DNA of 64,000 nucleotides, from assembly GCA_017462345.1 (NCBI GenBank), contig JAFTRI010000026.1, forward strand, positions 51,133 through 115,132, in the 5' to 3' direction. The notes beneath the pieces are model-generated. The model had not been told where the DNA came from and did no database searches. It saw only the letters and a list, made by a program, of their open reading frames with translations. Every line of letters begins with the position of its first letter. Positions within the stretch are counted from its first letter, which is position 1. This DNA comes from Muribaculaceae bacterium (GTDB taxonomy: Bacteria > Bacteroidota > Bacteroidia > Bacteroidales > Muribaculaceae). Positions 42,965-51,717 of the stretch are shown here, in pieces. The position numbers were made by a program, and so were the translations under genes.

Positions 42965-45553
42965 ATGAATTTCAACAATTTTACAATCAAATCTCAAGAA
43001 GCGATACAGAAAGCGGTTGAGATAACACGTGGAGCCGGAAACCAGGCGATTGAACCGGTACATCTACTGAAGGGCGTAATGACGGAGGGAGAGTCGTTAG
43101 TTAAGTTTATATTCCAGAAAGCAGGTGTGGATGTCGGACAGCTGTCGATGGCAGTTGAACGGGGAATTGCGTCATTGCCCCGTGTTTCCGGAGCAGAGCC
43201 TTATTTAAGCCGCTCGTCAAACGATGTTTTGCAACGTTCGGTTGATGTCGCAAAGAAAAACGGTGATGAGTTTGTGCCGCTTGAAGACTTGCTGGTGGCT
43301 ATTTTTGCCGTCAATAGTCCGGCTTCTTCCATTTTGAAGGATATGGGGCTTGGCGAGAAAGAGCTTAATGCTGCAATAGAAGAGCTTCGAAAGGGAAAGA
43401 AGGCAACCGGGCAGACTGCTGAGGATTCATATAATGCCCTCAATAAATATGCAATTAACCTTAATGAACGGGCTCGGCAAGGGAAGTTGGATCCGGTTAT
43501 CGGACGTGACGATGAGATAAGGCGGGTGTTACAGATATTGAGCCGCCGTACAAAGAACAATCCTATGCTTATTGGCGAGCCCGGTACCGGTAAGACCGCT
43601 ATTGCCGAAGGTCTTGCCCAACGTATTGTGCGTGGAGATGTTCCTGAAAACTTGCGCTCGAAACAGGTGTTCTCTCTTGATATGGGTGCACTGGTAGCCG
43701 GAGCGAAATATAAAGGTGAATTTGAGGAGCGATTAAAGGCGATTGTCAACGAGGTGACGCAGAGCGACGGTGAAATTATCCTTTTCATTGATGAGATTCA
43801 CACTCTTGTGGGTGCAGGAAAAGGGGAGGGGGCAATGGATGCCGCCAATATACTTAAGCCGGCATTGGCTCGCGGGGAGTTGCGCAGCATAGGAGCAACT
43901 ACACTTGATGAGTATCAGAAATATTTTGAAAAGGATAAGGCTCTTGAACGTCGATTCCAGAAAGTTATGGTCGAAGAGCCCGATGAAATAAGTGCGATTG
44001 CTATTCTTAGAGGCTTGAAAGAGCGTTATGAGAATCATCACAAGGTGCGTATTCGCGATGAGGCGATTATTGCAGCAGTTCAATTGTCGGAACGTTATAT
44101 TACCGACCGTTTTCTTCCGGACAAGGCTATCGATCTTATTGATGAGGCTGCTTCTAAATTACGGCTTGAAATAGATTCGGTGCCACAGGCTCTTGATGAG
44201 ATTACTCGTCTTATTGCCCAGAAGGAAATCGAGCGTGAAGCGATAAAACGTGAAGGCGATTCGCTGAAAGTTAATGAGATAGAAAAGATTATTGCAGAAT
44301 TACGTGAAGAAGAGAGGAGTTATTCGGCCAAGTGGAAAGCTGAGAAAGAGTTGATAAACCGTATCCAGCAGAATAAAATAGATATAGAACAGCTAAATTT
44401 TGAGGCTGAGCGCGCTGAACGGGAAGGAGATTATGCGCGAGTAGCTGAAATCAGATACTCAAAGGTTAAACAAAAAATTGATGAAAATAGCGATATACAG
44501 CATAAGCTCAAAAAGATGCAGGGAGAAAAGGCTCTGATAAAAGAAGAGGTGGATGCTGAAGATATTGCTGATGTGGTTTCGCGTTGGACCGGTATCCCTG
44601 TTAAGAAAATGGTACAGAGCGAAAAGGAAAAATTATTACATCTGGAAGAGGAATTGCACAAACGTGTCATCGGTCAAGAGGAAGCCATAAGCGCTATTGC
44701 CGATGCCGTGCGGCGCAGCCGTGCGGGGCTTAACGACCCGCGCCGACCTATCGGCTCATTCATATTCCTCGGTACTACTGGAGTGGGTAAAACTGAACTG
44801 GCAAAGGCTTTGGCCGAGTACTTGTTTGATGACGAGAATATGATGACGCGTATCGACATGAGCGAATATCAGGAGAAACATACAGTGTCGCGTCTTGTAG
44901 GTGCGCCTCCCGGATACGTCGGGTATGATGAGGGCGGACAATTGACGGAGGCTGTACGCCGAAAGCCGTATTCTGTCGTATTGTTTGATGAGATAGAAAA
45001 GGCTCATCCCGATGTGTTCAATGTCCTTCTTCAAGTGCTTGACGACGGGCGTCTTACCGATAACAAGGGTCGTCTTGTCAACTTCAAGAATACGATTATT
45101 ATTATGACATCCAATATGGGTTCCCAATATATCCGTGACAACTTTTCGAAGATGACCGAAAATGACCGTTATGATGTAATCGAACGGACAAAGGCTGAAG
45201 TGCTTGAAATGCTGAAGCAGACTATACGGCCTGAGTTCCTCAACCGTATCGATGAGATAATAATGTTCACTCCGCTTGACGAAAAAGAGATTGAAAAGAT
45301 TGTCGAGTTGCAGATTAGCGGTATAAAACGTATGCTTGCAAGTAATGGGGTTACGCTTGACATTACCCGTGCTGCATTGCATTATCTTGCCGAAGAGGGA
45401 TATGACCCTGAATTCGGGGCGCGACCGGTAAAACGTGTTATTCATCGCATGGTACTGAACCGGCTGTCAAAGGATATTCTTGCCCAGAAAGTGGATAAAG
45501 AACGTCCGATTACTATTGATTATAGCGATGGAGAACTGTTGTTCAGGAATTAA
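42965..45553 (+). CDS. clpB: ATP-dependent disaggregase ClpB
   Basis: Hexameric AAA+ chaperone that pulls proteins out of aggregates together with DnaK. The 862 residues show the Clp N domain (1-145), AAA1 with Walker [14 protein letters not shown] and Walker [11 protein letters not shown], the coiled-coil M domain (about 405-525) that distinguishes ClpB from ClpA/C, AAA2 with [13 protein letters not shown] and the C-terminal D2-small domain. No IGF/ClpP loop is seen. The gene lies alone ahead of a terminator; a heat-shock promoter could not be identified in the 172 bp upstream. Confidence 0.96.
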   Translation: MNFNNFTIKSQEAIQKAVEITRGAGNQAIEPVHLLKGVMTEGESLVKFIFQKAGVDVGQLSMAVERGIASLPRVSGAEPYLSRSSNDVLQRSVDVAKKNGDEFVPLEDLLVAIFAVNSPASSILKDMGLGEKELNAAIEELRKGKKATGQTAEDSYNALNKYAINLNERARQGKLDPVIGRDDEIRRVLQILSRRTKNNPMLIGEPGTGKTAIAEGLAQRIVRGDVPENLRSKQVFSLDMGALVAGAKYKGEFEERLKAIVNEVTQSDGEIILFIDEIHTLVGAGKGEGAMDAANILKPALARGELRSIGATTLDEYQKYFEKDKALERRFQKVMVEEPDEISAIAILRGLKERYENHHKVRIRDEAIIAAVQLSERYITDRFLPDKAIDLIDEAASKLRLEIDSVPQALDEITRLIAQKEIEREAIKREGDSLKVNEIEKIIAELREEERSYSAKWKAEKELINRIQQNKIDIEQLNFEAERAEREGDYARVAEIRYSKVKQKIDENSDIQHKLKKMQGEKALIKEEVDAEDIADVVSRWTGIPVKKMVQSEKEKLLHLEEELHKRVIGQEEAISAIADAVRRSRAGLNDPRRPIGSFIFLGTTGVGKTELAKALAEYLFDDENMMTRIDMSEYQEKHTVSRLVGAPPGYVGYDEGGQLTEAVRRKPYSVVLFDEIEKAHPDVFNVLLQVLDDGRLTDNKGRLVNFKNTIIIMTSNMGSQYIRDNFSKMTENDRYDVIERTKAEVLEMLKQTIRPEFLNRIDEIIMFTPLDEKEIEKIVELQISGIKRMLASNGVTLDITRAALHYLAEEGYDPEFGARPVKRVIHRMVLNRLSKDILAQKVDKERPITIDYSDGELLFRN

Positions 45554-45581
45554 GAGATGTATTTGACAGGGATTATGATGG

Positions 45582-45618
45582 AAATGCAGGTGGCTGTTGG
45601 TCTCCTGCATTTTTTATT
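45582..45618 (+). terminator. Terminator of clpB
   Basis: AAATGCAGG at 45,582-45,590 pairs with CCTGCATTT at 45,604-45,612, followed by TTTATTTT. Confidence 0.85.
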
Positions 45619-45636
45619 TTATATTTACGGATAAAA

Positions 45637-46158
45637 ATGTACCGTGTGATGAAAAGTAATGTGATTAAGACCGGTTTGTACAGCTCGCCCTGTGGTGAAT
45701 TGGTCATTGGGGAATATTGTGGCAGGTTGTGCTTATGTGATTGGGTTAAAGATAGCCGTAGCGTTTTGGGGTCAAGATTGCTGAAGCGGCTGGATGCCGT
45801 GTGTGAGGAGATGCCGTCGGATATTGTAGACGCGGTAATCGTAATGCTTGATGAATATTTTAGCGGACACCGCATCACATTTGATATTCCCGTGCTATTT
45901 ACCGGTACTGAATTTCAAGAGAGTGTGTGGAAAGAGTTGTCGACTATCCCTTACGGAACAACAATATCATATTATGAATTGGCGTGCCGCATCGGTAATC
46001 CGAAGGCGGTAAGGGCTGTCGCATCCGCTAATCGGGCTAACCCGATTTCAATAATTGTTCCGTGTCATAGGGTTATCGGGTTGAATGGTACACTGACCGG
46101 ATATGGAGGCGGACAACCGGCAAAGGAGTTTTTGCTACGACTTGAAGATGCATTGTAA
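45637..46158 (+). CDS. ogt: Methylated-DNA--protein-cysteine S-methyltransferase
   Basis: Suicide repair of O6-alkylguanine: the alkyl group goes to the active-site Cys in IIVPCHRVIG. The 173-residue product has the N-terminal Ogt-like fold (SSPCGELVIGEYCGRLCLCDW), the DNA-binding segment TISYYELACRIGNPKAVRAVASANRANP (helix-turn-helix with Arg finger), and the C-terminal GYGGG..K..LL. Two Met codons (45,637 and 45,649) could be the start. There is no AraC-type Ada domain, so it is Ogt-like. Confidence 0.93.
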   Translation: MYRVMKSNVIKTGLYSSPCGELVIGEYCGRLCLCDWVKDSRSVLGSRLLKRLDAVCEEMPSDIVDAVIVMLDEYFSGHRITFDIPVLFTGTEFQESVWKELSTIPYGTTISYYELACRIGNPKAVRAVASANRANPISIIVPCHRVIGLNGTLTGYGGGQPAKEFLLRLEDAL

Positions 46159-46232
46159 ATAAGCGATATATGAACTAATGTCAAAGCCGGTTGTTTTAAA
46201 GTCAGTAACTTTAATGAAAAAGGCTTGATATT

Positions 46233-46700
46233 ATGAAACGGTTATTTTATTTGTTGGCATTGTTGCCGGTTATGTTTGTTTCATGCAGTGACGATGACGA
46301 CGATTTTCCTGAAGTAAGGATTACGTTTGAAACATCGGGTGCGGTTATCGTTGACGGTACTGCGTATGTAGTACAGGGTGATACACTTTCGGTTGACAGT
46401 ATCGGAGTTGTACCGGTTAATTCCGGCAAGCGGATTGTTATTGGAGCAGCGTCTTATTACTGGGATTATATGCCGATAGGTACTAATGTACTGAAACCGT
46501 ATAATATTGCGGTCGTCATGGATAATGTCCCGCTTGGACGTCATCTGTTACAGATCGAATGCTCTTTGTTAGCGGTGGATTATGCTCCTGTTACGGCTTA
46601 TTTTGCCTATCCTGTCGTGGTAGTTTCATCTGCTGACGAAATTCCCCCTGGAGGAACGGAGGCCCCTGATGCCGTTACCCCTAAAATCAGGTATAAATAA
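46233..46700 (+). CDS. Small lipoprotein of unknown function
   Basis: The 155-residue product has a lipoprotein signal peptide with Cys18 in FVSCSDDDDDF; the Asp-rich stretch after the Cys resembles the Bacteroidetes surface-export signal for lipoproteins. The remainder is predicted beta-sandwich (e.g. YVVQGDTLSVDSIGVVPVN, YNIAVVMDNVPLGRHLLQIE). No family is recognised. It ends just before a bidirectional terminator. Confidence 0.75.
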   Translation: MKRLFYLLALLPVMFVSCSDDDDDFPEVRITFETSGAVIVDGTAYVVQGDTLSVDSIGVVPVNSGKRIVIGAASYYWDYMPIGTNVLKPYNIAVVMDNVPLGRHLLQIECSLLAVDYAPVTAYFAYPVVVVSSADEIPPGGTEAPDAVTPKIRYK

Positions 46701-46744
46701 AAAAAGTTGTCCCCTGATCCTCAAAATTCAGGGGACAACTTTTT
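46701..46744. terminator. Bidirectional terminator between convergent genes
   Basis: Perfect 17-bp symmetrical stem, AAAAAGTTGTCCCCTGA against TCAGGGGACAACTTTTT, with T-tails in both directions; serves the lipoprotein gene (+) and fabI (-). Confidence 0.92.
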
Positions 46745-46763
46745 ATTTCTGTTTCCGATGGAT

Positions 46764-47621
46764 TTATCCGTAAATGATTTTGCCGTTTTCGTCCATGTAT
46801 TCTTCAAGTCCTTTTTCGTATGCGGCCATCGCTCTAAGGCTCATGCCCATGCTTGAGAAACCGCCGTCGTGGAAAAGGTTCTGCATTGTCACCTTGCGTG
46901 TGAGGTCTGAGAACATCACTATACAGTAGTCGGCACATTCGTCGGCTGATGCGTTGCCCAGAGGTGACATACGGTTGGCGAAGTCAAACAACTTATCCAT
47001 TCCTTTTACTCCGGAACCGGCTGTTGTCATTGTCGGGGACTGGGATATGGTGTTGATGCGCACATTGTGTTCGCGACCATAAATGTAGCCGAAGCTGCGG
47101 GCTATGGATTCCAGCAATGCTTTGGCGTCGGCCATGTCATTGTAACCGAAGAATGTGCGTTGGGCAGCCACATAGCTCAATGCCACTATCGACCCATATT
47201 CAGAAATGGCGTCAAGTTTTTTTGCTGCCTGAATCATCTTGTGGAATGATACGGCTGAAATATCAAGTGTTTTATTTAATAAATCATAATCAAGGTCATC
47301 GTAAAGACGTTTCTTGCGGACATTCGGTGACATTCCTATCGAATGGAGAACAAAGTCGATTTTTCCGCCAAGGATTTCCATTGATTTGCTGAAAACCATT
47401 TCAAGATCTTCTACATTGGTGGCATCGGCAGGAATTATTTCAGCCCCGAGTTTCTCACCAAGTTTGCTTACATCACCCATGCGCACTGCAACAGGGGTGT
47501 TGCTCAATGTGATAGTTGCACCTTCCTCTACAGCTTTCTCAGCTACTTTCCATGCGATACTCATGTCATTGAGTGCGCCGAAGATGATACCACGCTTTCC
47601 TTTTAATAAATTGTAACTCAT
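46764..47621 (-). CDS. fabI: Enoyl-[acyl-carrier-protein] reductase FabI
   Basis: NAD(P)H-dependent last step of fatty acid elongation. The 285-residue SDR protein has a FabI-type nucleotide-binding start (GIIFGALNDMSIAWKVAE), VLHSIGMSP, and the active-site Tyr-x6-Lys in GYNDMADAK, followed by NTISQSPTMTTAGSG. It is a little longer than the usual 255-265 residues, as in Bacteroidetes homologues. A full promoter precedes it. Confidence 0.94.
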   Translation of the reverse strand: MSYNLLKGKRGIIFGALNDMSIAWKVAEKAVEEGATITLSNTPVAVRMGDVSKLGEKLGAEIIPADATNVEDLEMVFSKSMEILGGKIDFVLHSIGMSPNVRKKRLYDDLDYDLLNKTLDISAVSFHKMIQAAKKLDAISEYGSIVALSYVAAQRTFFGYNDMADAKALLESIARSFGYIYGREHNVRINTISQSPTMTTAGSGVKGMDKLFDFANRMSPLGNASADECADYCIVMFSDLTRKVTMQNLFHDGGFSSMGMSLRAMAAYEKGLEEYMDENGKIIYG

Positions 47622-47651
47622 TAATTATTATTTTTGGTAATTAATTCGTTG

Positions 47652-47682
47652 CAAAGGTACGGATTTTATCCCACTCGACAAA
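47652..47682 (-). promoter_or_regulatory. Promoter of fabI
   Basis: Minus strand TTTG (47,679-47,682), 19-base spacer, TACCTTTG (47,652-47,659). Full consensus match; the leader is about 24 bases. Confidence 0.75.
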
Positions 47683-47886
47683 TCGGGGAGTGCGTCGCAG
47701 TCAGCCAATCCCAATGTATGGAAAAGTATCGTTATCGGGACTTTTGGGTCTAATCATTTAAATACAAGCGAATACACATATTTGGCAATTGACCAGGGTG
47801 TTAATGAATGTGAATGGAGACCGGCGTGCTTGGCGTTGTGCAGCTGTGTTAAAATGTGTGTATGCTTACGCAATTGGGTTGGCCGG

Positions 47887-47917
47887 TTGTTTTCCCGGCA
47901 TTAAATTCGTATCTTCG
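47887..47917 (+). promoter_or_regulatory. Promoter of the secreted GH10-like gene
   Basis: TTG (47,887-47,889), 20-base spacer, TATCTTCG (47,910-47,917; one mismatch to TAnnTTTG). RNA start near 47,924, leader about 41 bases. Confidence 0.6.
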
Positions 47918-47964
47918 CAACACAAAATACATATTGTTAATACAAACCCTTAAATTTATAATAA

Positions 47965-49431
47965 ATGAAGAAAAAGTTAATGTCGCTATTCATGTTGGCG
48001 ATAACTGTGTCGGCAGTTGCATCCGGCAATCCCAAACGTGAATTTCGTGGAGCCTGGTTACACACGGTGCACCAAGGACAATATGCCAAGCAGTCCACTG
48101 AGGAGAACAAGGCATATCTCCGTGACCAGCTCGACAAGTTACAGGCCGCAGGATGCAATGCCGTGATTTGGCAGGTACGCCCGTCGGCCGATGCTTTGTA
48201 TGAATCCAATTATGAACCGTGGAGCCGTTTCCTCTCAGGTGTCGCAGGAGTACCGCCGGTTCCCGCATGGGATCCGTTGCGGTTTATGATCGATGAGGCT
48301 CATGCCAGAGGTATGGAACTTCACGCATGGCTCAATCCCTACCGTGTAACGACTTCTCCAAAGGAGGAATTGCCTGTGAACCACATATATTATGATCATC
48401 CCGAACGCTTTGTCAGATACGGTACACAGCTTTATTTTGATCCGGGATGGCCTGAAAATCGTGATTTTATTGCCGATGTGGTAAAGGATATAATTACCCG
48501 CTATGATGTGGATGCGATCCACATGGACGATTATTTCTATCCCTATCCGGTGGCAAAAGTCGATTTTCCCGATGACAAATCCTATGGTGTGCATGGTAAC
48601 GGAATGAAACGGGATGACTGGCGTCGTAAGAATGTCGACCAGCTAATCGAGCAGTTGCACAAAACCATTGTGGAGAATAAACCGTGGGTGCGTCTCGGTA
48701 TCAGCCCGTTCGGTATCTGGCGTAACAAAAAGTCAGATCCGCGTGGTAGTGATACCAACGGTCTCCAGAACTACGATGCCCTTTATGCCGATGTCTTGTT
48801 GTGGACCGAGAAAGGGTGGGTTGACTATATGATGCCTCAGCTCTATTGGGAACGTGAACACAAGTTGGCTTCACACGATGTCCTCAACAAGTGGTGGGCT
48901 GAAAACAATAACGGCCGTCACATGTATATAGGCCAGTCGGTAAATAAAACAATGGACAAGGCTGATCTTGCTCCATCAAAAGAAAAGAGCCAACTCCGTC
49001 GCAAGGTGGAGATGTCGCGTGAGGAAAATGGCATTCACGGTAACTGCTGGTGGCCGGGATACTCGATTACCGCCAACTATAAGGGTGTAGCCGATTCTCT
49101 TGCCGCTACTCTCCAGTCGACTGTCGCAATCGTTCCGTCTTATCCGTGGATTTCGACCTCTGTCCCCGTTGCCGTAGTGGTCAAGGCTTCTAAAGATGGC
49201 AAGTTGACATGGGATGCACCTTCAGTCGAAAACAAGGTGACCGATGTGGTGCGCTATGTCGTATATCGTTTTGATACCAAAAAGGACATCAATCTTGAGA
49301 ATGCAGCGGCGATAGTGTCTGTTATCCCTGCCAACGAATATGTGGCAACGGAGAAAGGCGTTTACGTTGTTACTGCACTTGACCGTGTAAACAACGAATC
49401 ACCGGCCTCCAAGCCTGTCGAGATAAAGTGA
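47965..49431 (+). CDS. Secreted family-10-like glycosylhydrolase (GHL10)
   Basis: The 488-residue protein has a signal peptide (MKKKLMSLFMLAITVSAVAS), the GHL10/DUF187 barrel (about 25-370: FRGAWLHTVHQGQ, VIWQVRPSADALY, LHAWLNPYRV, VDAIHMDDYFYPY, VRLGISPFGIWRN, DYMMPQLYWERE) and one C-terminal fibronectin-type-III-like module (about 395-488). It is a paralogue of the 936-residue protein at 6393-9203 but lacks the sorting domain. Conserved Asp residues in HMDDYF are the likely catalytic acids by family analogy. The gene ends with a strong terminator, which marks the left border of the accessory island. Confidence 0.9.
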   Translation: MKKKLMSLFMLAITVSAVASGNPKREFRGAWLHTVHQGQYAKQSTEENKAYLRDQLDKLQAAGCNAVIWQVRPSADALYESNYEPWSRFLSGVAGVPPVPAWDPLRFMIDEAHARGMELHAWLNPYRVTTSPKEELPVNHIYYDHPERFVRYGTQLYFDPGWPENRDFIADVVKDIITRYDVDAIHMDDYFYPYPVAKVDFPDDKSYGVHGNGMKRDDWRRKNVDQLIEQLHKTIVENKPWVRLGISPFGIWRNKKSDPRGSDTNGLQNYDALYADVLLWTEKGWVDYMMPQLYWEREHKLASHDVLNKWWAENNNGRHMYIGQSVNKTMDKADLAPSKEKSQLRRKVEMSREENGIHGNCWWPGYSITANYKGVADSLAATLQSTVAIVPSYPWISTSVPVAVVVKASKDGKLTWDAPSVENKVTDVVRYVVYRFDTKKDINLENAAAIVSVIPANEYVATEKGVYVVTALDRVNNESPASKPVEIK

Positions 49432-49465
49432 CACGCGTTGATTAGTTGAGATTTTCGTATAAAAC

Positions 49466-49506
49466 AAAGAGGCTGCTTGATTTTCAGTGTCAGGCAGCCT
49501 CTTTTC
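49466..49506 (+). terminator. Terminator at the backbone/island border
   Basis: AAAGAGGCTGC (49,467-49,477) pairs with GCAGCCTCTTT (49,494-49,504); a short T-tract follows. The first repeat of the island begins a few bases later. Confidence 0.88.
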
Positions 49507-49513
49507 AGTACAC

Positions 49514-49678
49514 CCGTGGGGATTGTGTGTAGGTGGACTAATTTGGTTATTTGTTTTGTGTTATTGCGGATAGGGTATATGGTTGTACACATAAATGTAC
49601 ACAAAAATGTAGATAAAAATGTAATTGAAAATGATTGCTATTGCTCTGTATTCACGCGTTCGCTCGCGCCACGAAACT
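49514..49678 (+). repeat. Cassette-end repeat, copy A
   Basis: Direct, imperfect copy of 59,969-60,134, about four-fifths identical by eye. Both begin CCGTGGGGATTGT, share TTGTACACATAAATGT and a 29-base perfect block (49,621-49,649), and stop about 10 bases before the stop codon of a minus-strand membrane-protein gene (49,689). Within it the word AAATGTA recurs at about 12-base spacing (49,592-49,622). The 29-base block contains an ATG (49,631) that opens MIAIALYSRVRSRH. Function unknown: attachment or recombination site, or the duplicated 5' end of a gene. Confidence 0.85.
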
Positions 49679-49688
49679 ATTAGACAAT

Positions 49689-50801
49689 TTAATTATAAGG
49701 CTCTGGAGGGGCAGGAATATGATGTGGCAAAGCACCGAGTCGATCCAATTTTCGATTATCTCGAGCCACTTTTAGAGCCCCTTGCAAATCTCTTGATAAT
49801 TCAATTGACTCTGAAACAAGTCGCTTTGGTTCTTCAAAATATACATTAAGTAATCGATTCCTTCTATGAAGAAATATAAAATTAAGCATTATATAAAATA
49901 TAAATGAAGAGTACATTAAAAAAACAGACATGAATTCAAATCCAATTATTATGTTTTTATTTATATTTTCTGTATATCCGTTTATAGCATCTTGCATGAA
50001 AAATGCTATAAAAATTGAAATAACAGAGATAAACAATCCAATAATAACTCCCCATGTTGTATTAAGAATTTTGCCAAATTTCAGTCTAGATTTCTTAGCT
50101 TTTTCTCTGTTTATCTCTCGCATCTTTTCAATTTCAGAATCTAAATATATCTTGCGTAGTTTATTCTCCGTTTTTAAATAACGTGCTAAGAAACAGATAT
50201 GAATACGCAACCATAATTTTTCGTATATATGTCGGACTTGTAATGATTGCTGGTGTTTCTCTCTAATAATATCTTTCGGGTCTTTTTTTAGATGCCCTAT
50301 TTTATGGAATAAATACATCATAATATGCATTTTAATCGCACCAAATATAACAACCCCTATAAAAAACAGAATGATGCATACATGGAATGCAGAATTATAG
50401 AAATTCGGATAATCTTTTTCTATGGCAAATAAACTCATTATGAAAAAACCAAGAATTGCACACATCGCACATATTCCTGTCATATATTTAGGATGACATT
50501 TTTCATTTATTTCTGATTTAAGATTATTGTCAATTTTGTTATTTAAAAGATCTTCTATTTTGTCTTTTGTCTGTTTTAGCAAGCTGTAGGTTGCATTGGT
50601 ATTAACATTAACATTAGGATATTCTTCGAGAGTTTTTTCTACCACCTTGAATTGCCCAACAATGGATTCCTTTCTTTTATCTATAAGTGCTTGTGTTGGA
50701 TAAGCTGATTCAATTATATTTTTAAATGCAGTTAAATGGTATGCGGTAATACCTGCTATATTAAAACCAGTTGCAAGCTGGATTAATGACGAAAGTTCCA
50801 T
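49689..50801 (-). CDS. Four-TM membrane protein, candidate effector of the FRG cassette
   Basis: The 370-residue protein has an N-terminal helical domain (1-100), TM pair at about 107-127 and 139-165, a basic, charged central loop (170-247), a second TM pair at about 248-270 and 284-312, and a cytoplasmic tail with the motif HRRNRLLNVYFEEPKR. Two TM hairpins with cytosolic coiled segments resemble SLATT-like and other pore-type defence effectors in layout only; I cannot assign a family. Base composition is visibly more AT-rich than the backbone. Its C-terminal tail has a decayed homologue at 60,145. It ends 10 bases from repeat A. It starts 34 bases after the PLD-like gene and is probably cotranscribed with it. 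Confidence 0.75.
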   Translation of the reverse strand: MELSSLIQLATGFNIAGITAYHLTAFKNIIESAYPTQALIDKRKESIVGQFKVVEKTLEEYPNVNVNTNATYSLLKQTKDKIEDLLNNKIDNNLKSEINEKCHPKYMTGICAMCAILGFFIMSLFAIEKDYPNFYNSAFHVCIILFFIGVVIFGAIKMHIMMYLFHKIGHLKKDPKDIIREKHQQSLQVRHIYEKLWLRIHICFLARYLKTENKLRKIYLDSEIEKMREINREKAKKSRLKFGKILNTTWGVIIGLFISVISIFIAFFMQDAINGYTENINKNIIIGFEFMSVFLMYSSFIFYIMLNFIFLHRRNRLLNVYFEEPKRLVSESIELSRDLQGALKVARDNRKLDRLGALPHHIPAPPEPYN

Positions 50802-50835
50802 AAAACAATCGAAGTTTTAACATTCTTGAATCTTG

Positions 50836-51393
50836 CTAGATTCGATTTATTATAGTATCCATATCTATTTCCTCAGTAATAAGATTATTATTCCATATTT
50901 CTGCAAAATAGTTATTAAGAGTTTTTACGTATTCTTTATCGCCAAAACAGCCTTCAGCCTTTCGCTCTGTTGTATTATATTCTAATCTGTATTTATTATC
51001 ATCACCAATACAAATATGATATTCAGGGATTATGTCTCTCCGTAAACTTTTTACCGTAATTTTATCTTTATATGGATATAATTCCCTAAATAAAGGAGAA
51101 TATTTTTTATCGTCAGAATGGTAGGTTACAATGACTTGGAGTTTAGCTTCGGGTTGATTTAAAAATGATAATAAAGAACTCCTATAGCATTCTGATTTGG
51201 TCACGTCATTATTCAAATCATTTGCTAAAATTCGTATATTTCTTTTGCTATTGAAAAATATATGTTTGAATATGATTTTAGCATGCTTATCTCCTGAATT
51301 TAAAAAAATATCAGTACTATTTTCTTGTGCCATTTTTGAAATTGCATTGTCATACATCTGCAAATCAGATAATTCTTTTTCGTTCATATTCAA
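50836..51393 (-). CDS. PLD-like fold protein with degenerate HKD motif
   Basis: The 185-residue protein reads like half of a phospholipase D fold: KRNIRILANDLNND (strand then Asn/Asp loop), then LQVIVTYHSDD and EYHICIGDDNKYRLEYN, closing with KEYVKTLNNYFAEIWNN, an arrangement seen in single PLD domains. The signature H-x-K-x4-D is reduced to H126-x-C-x2-D131, so nuclease or lipase activity is doubtful and a binding or sensing role more likely (inference). It lies between an FRG-domain gene and a membrane-protein gene in an AT-rich cassette. Confidence 0.6.
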   Translation of the reverse strand: MNMNEKELSDLQMYDNAISKMAQENSTDIFLNSGDKHAKIIFKHIFFNSKRNIRILANDLNNDVTKSECYRSSLLSFLNQPEAKLQVIVTYHSDDKKYSPLFRELYPYKDKITVKSLRRDIIPEYHICIGDDNKYRLEYNTTERKAEGCFGDKEYVKTLNNYFAEIWNNNLITEEIDMDTIINRI

Positions 51394-51717
51394 ACATTAT
51401 GATACAACAAAAGGCTTATAGGCGCAACAGCACCCAAGTTCCTCTTATTGTTAATTCACTTGTAGCAATATTGCCAGAATTGCTTTAATTAATTAACAAC
51501 AATGAACCGTTTGGCAATTTGTCAAGCTATAGACAAAACGGTCGTCCAATAAATTGTTACAAATGTAACAAAATTAATTGGTTAATAATTAATATTATTA
51601 TAATCTTTTAAGTTTTGAACGTCGTTTTTATCAATAAATGGCATATCCCATTTTCTCAAATATAGATTCTCTCATTTAGCTTAAACGAATATGACTGCAC
51701 TATTTTTTCAAATCATA
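51394..51717. promoter_or_regulatory. Intergenic region with palindromic operator candidate
   Basis: 324 AT-rich bases between the FRG gene and the PLD-like gene. It holds a perfect 8-2-8 palindrome TTGTTACA-AA-TGTAACAA (51,554-51,571) and, 12 bases to its left, an inverted repeat ACCGTTT...AAACGGT (51,506-51,542). Either could be a repressor site or the FRG gene's terminator stem. The size of the gap suggests that the PLD-like and four-TM genes have their own promoter, but no clean TAnnTTTG box was found. Confidence 0.5.

Larger units (their letters stand above)
47622..47964. other. Divergent promoter region between fabI and the GH10-like gene
   Basis: A 343-bp non-coding stretch. The fabI promoter sits at the left (47,652-47,682) and the GH10-like gene's promoter at the right (47,887-47,917). 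The middle shows no open frame of coding character and no stable hairpin. Confidence 0.7.

Noticed and set aside
44756-45445. 229-codon minus-strand frame inside clpB
   Set aside because: Antisense to the highly conserved second AAA domain; long only because of clpB codon use.
47856-48041. Plus-strand 61-codon frame overlapping the GH10-like gene's promoter
   Set aside because: It begins before the promoter, reads through the leader in another frame and has no recognisable feature.
49585-49625. Small CRISPR-like array of AAATGTA words
   Set aside because: Units are too short, spacing is about 12 bases, there are no unique spacers and no cas genes; more like protein-binding sites.
49631-49675. 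Serine-recombinase N-terminus in the repeat (ALYSRV resembles ALYARVS)
   Set aside because: The catalytic Ser position is Arg (YSRVRS), no downstream recombinase sequence follows in either copy, and 14 residues are too few.
49650-49680. tRNA 3' end as attachment site (GTTCGC and GCGCCA in repeat A)
   Set aside because: Copy B has GCGTCA, there is no acceptor or anticodon stem, and the T-arm pairing is wrong.
49625-49849. A 74-codon plus-strand frame starting in repeat A
   Set aside because: Beyond the 14 codons shared with copy B it runs antisense to the membrane-protein gene and its sequence has no coding character; only the shared start was kept as an observation.
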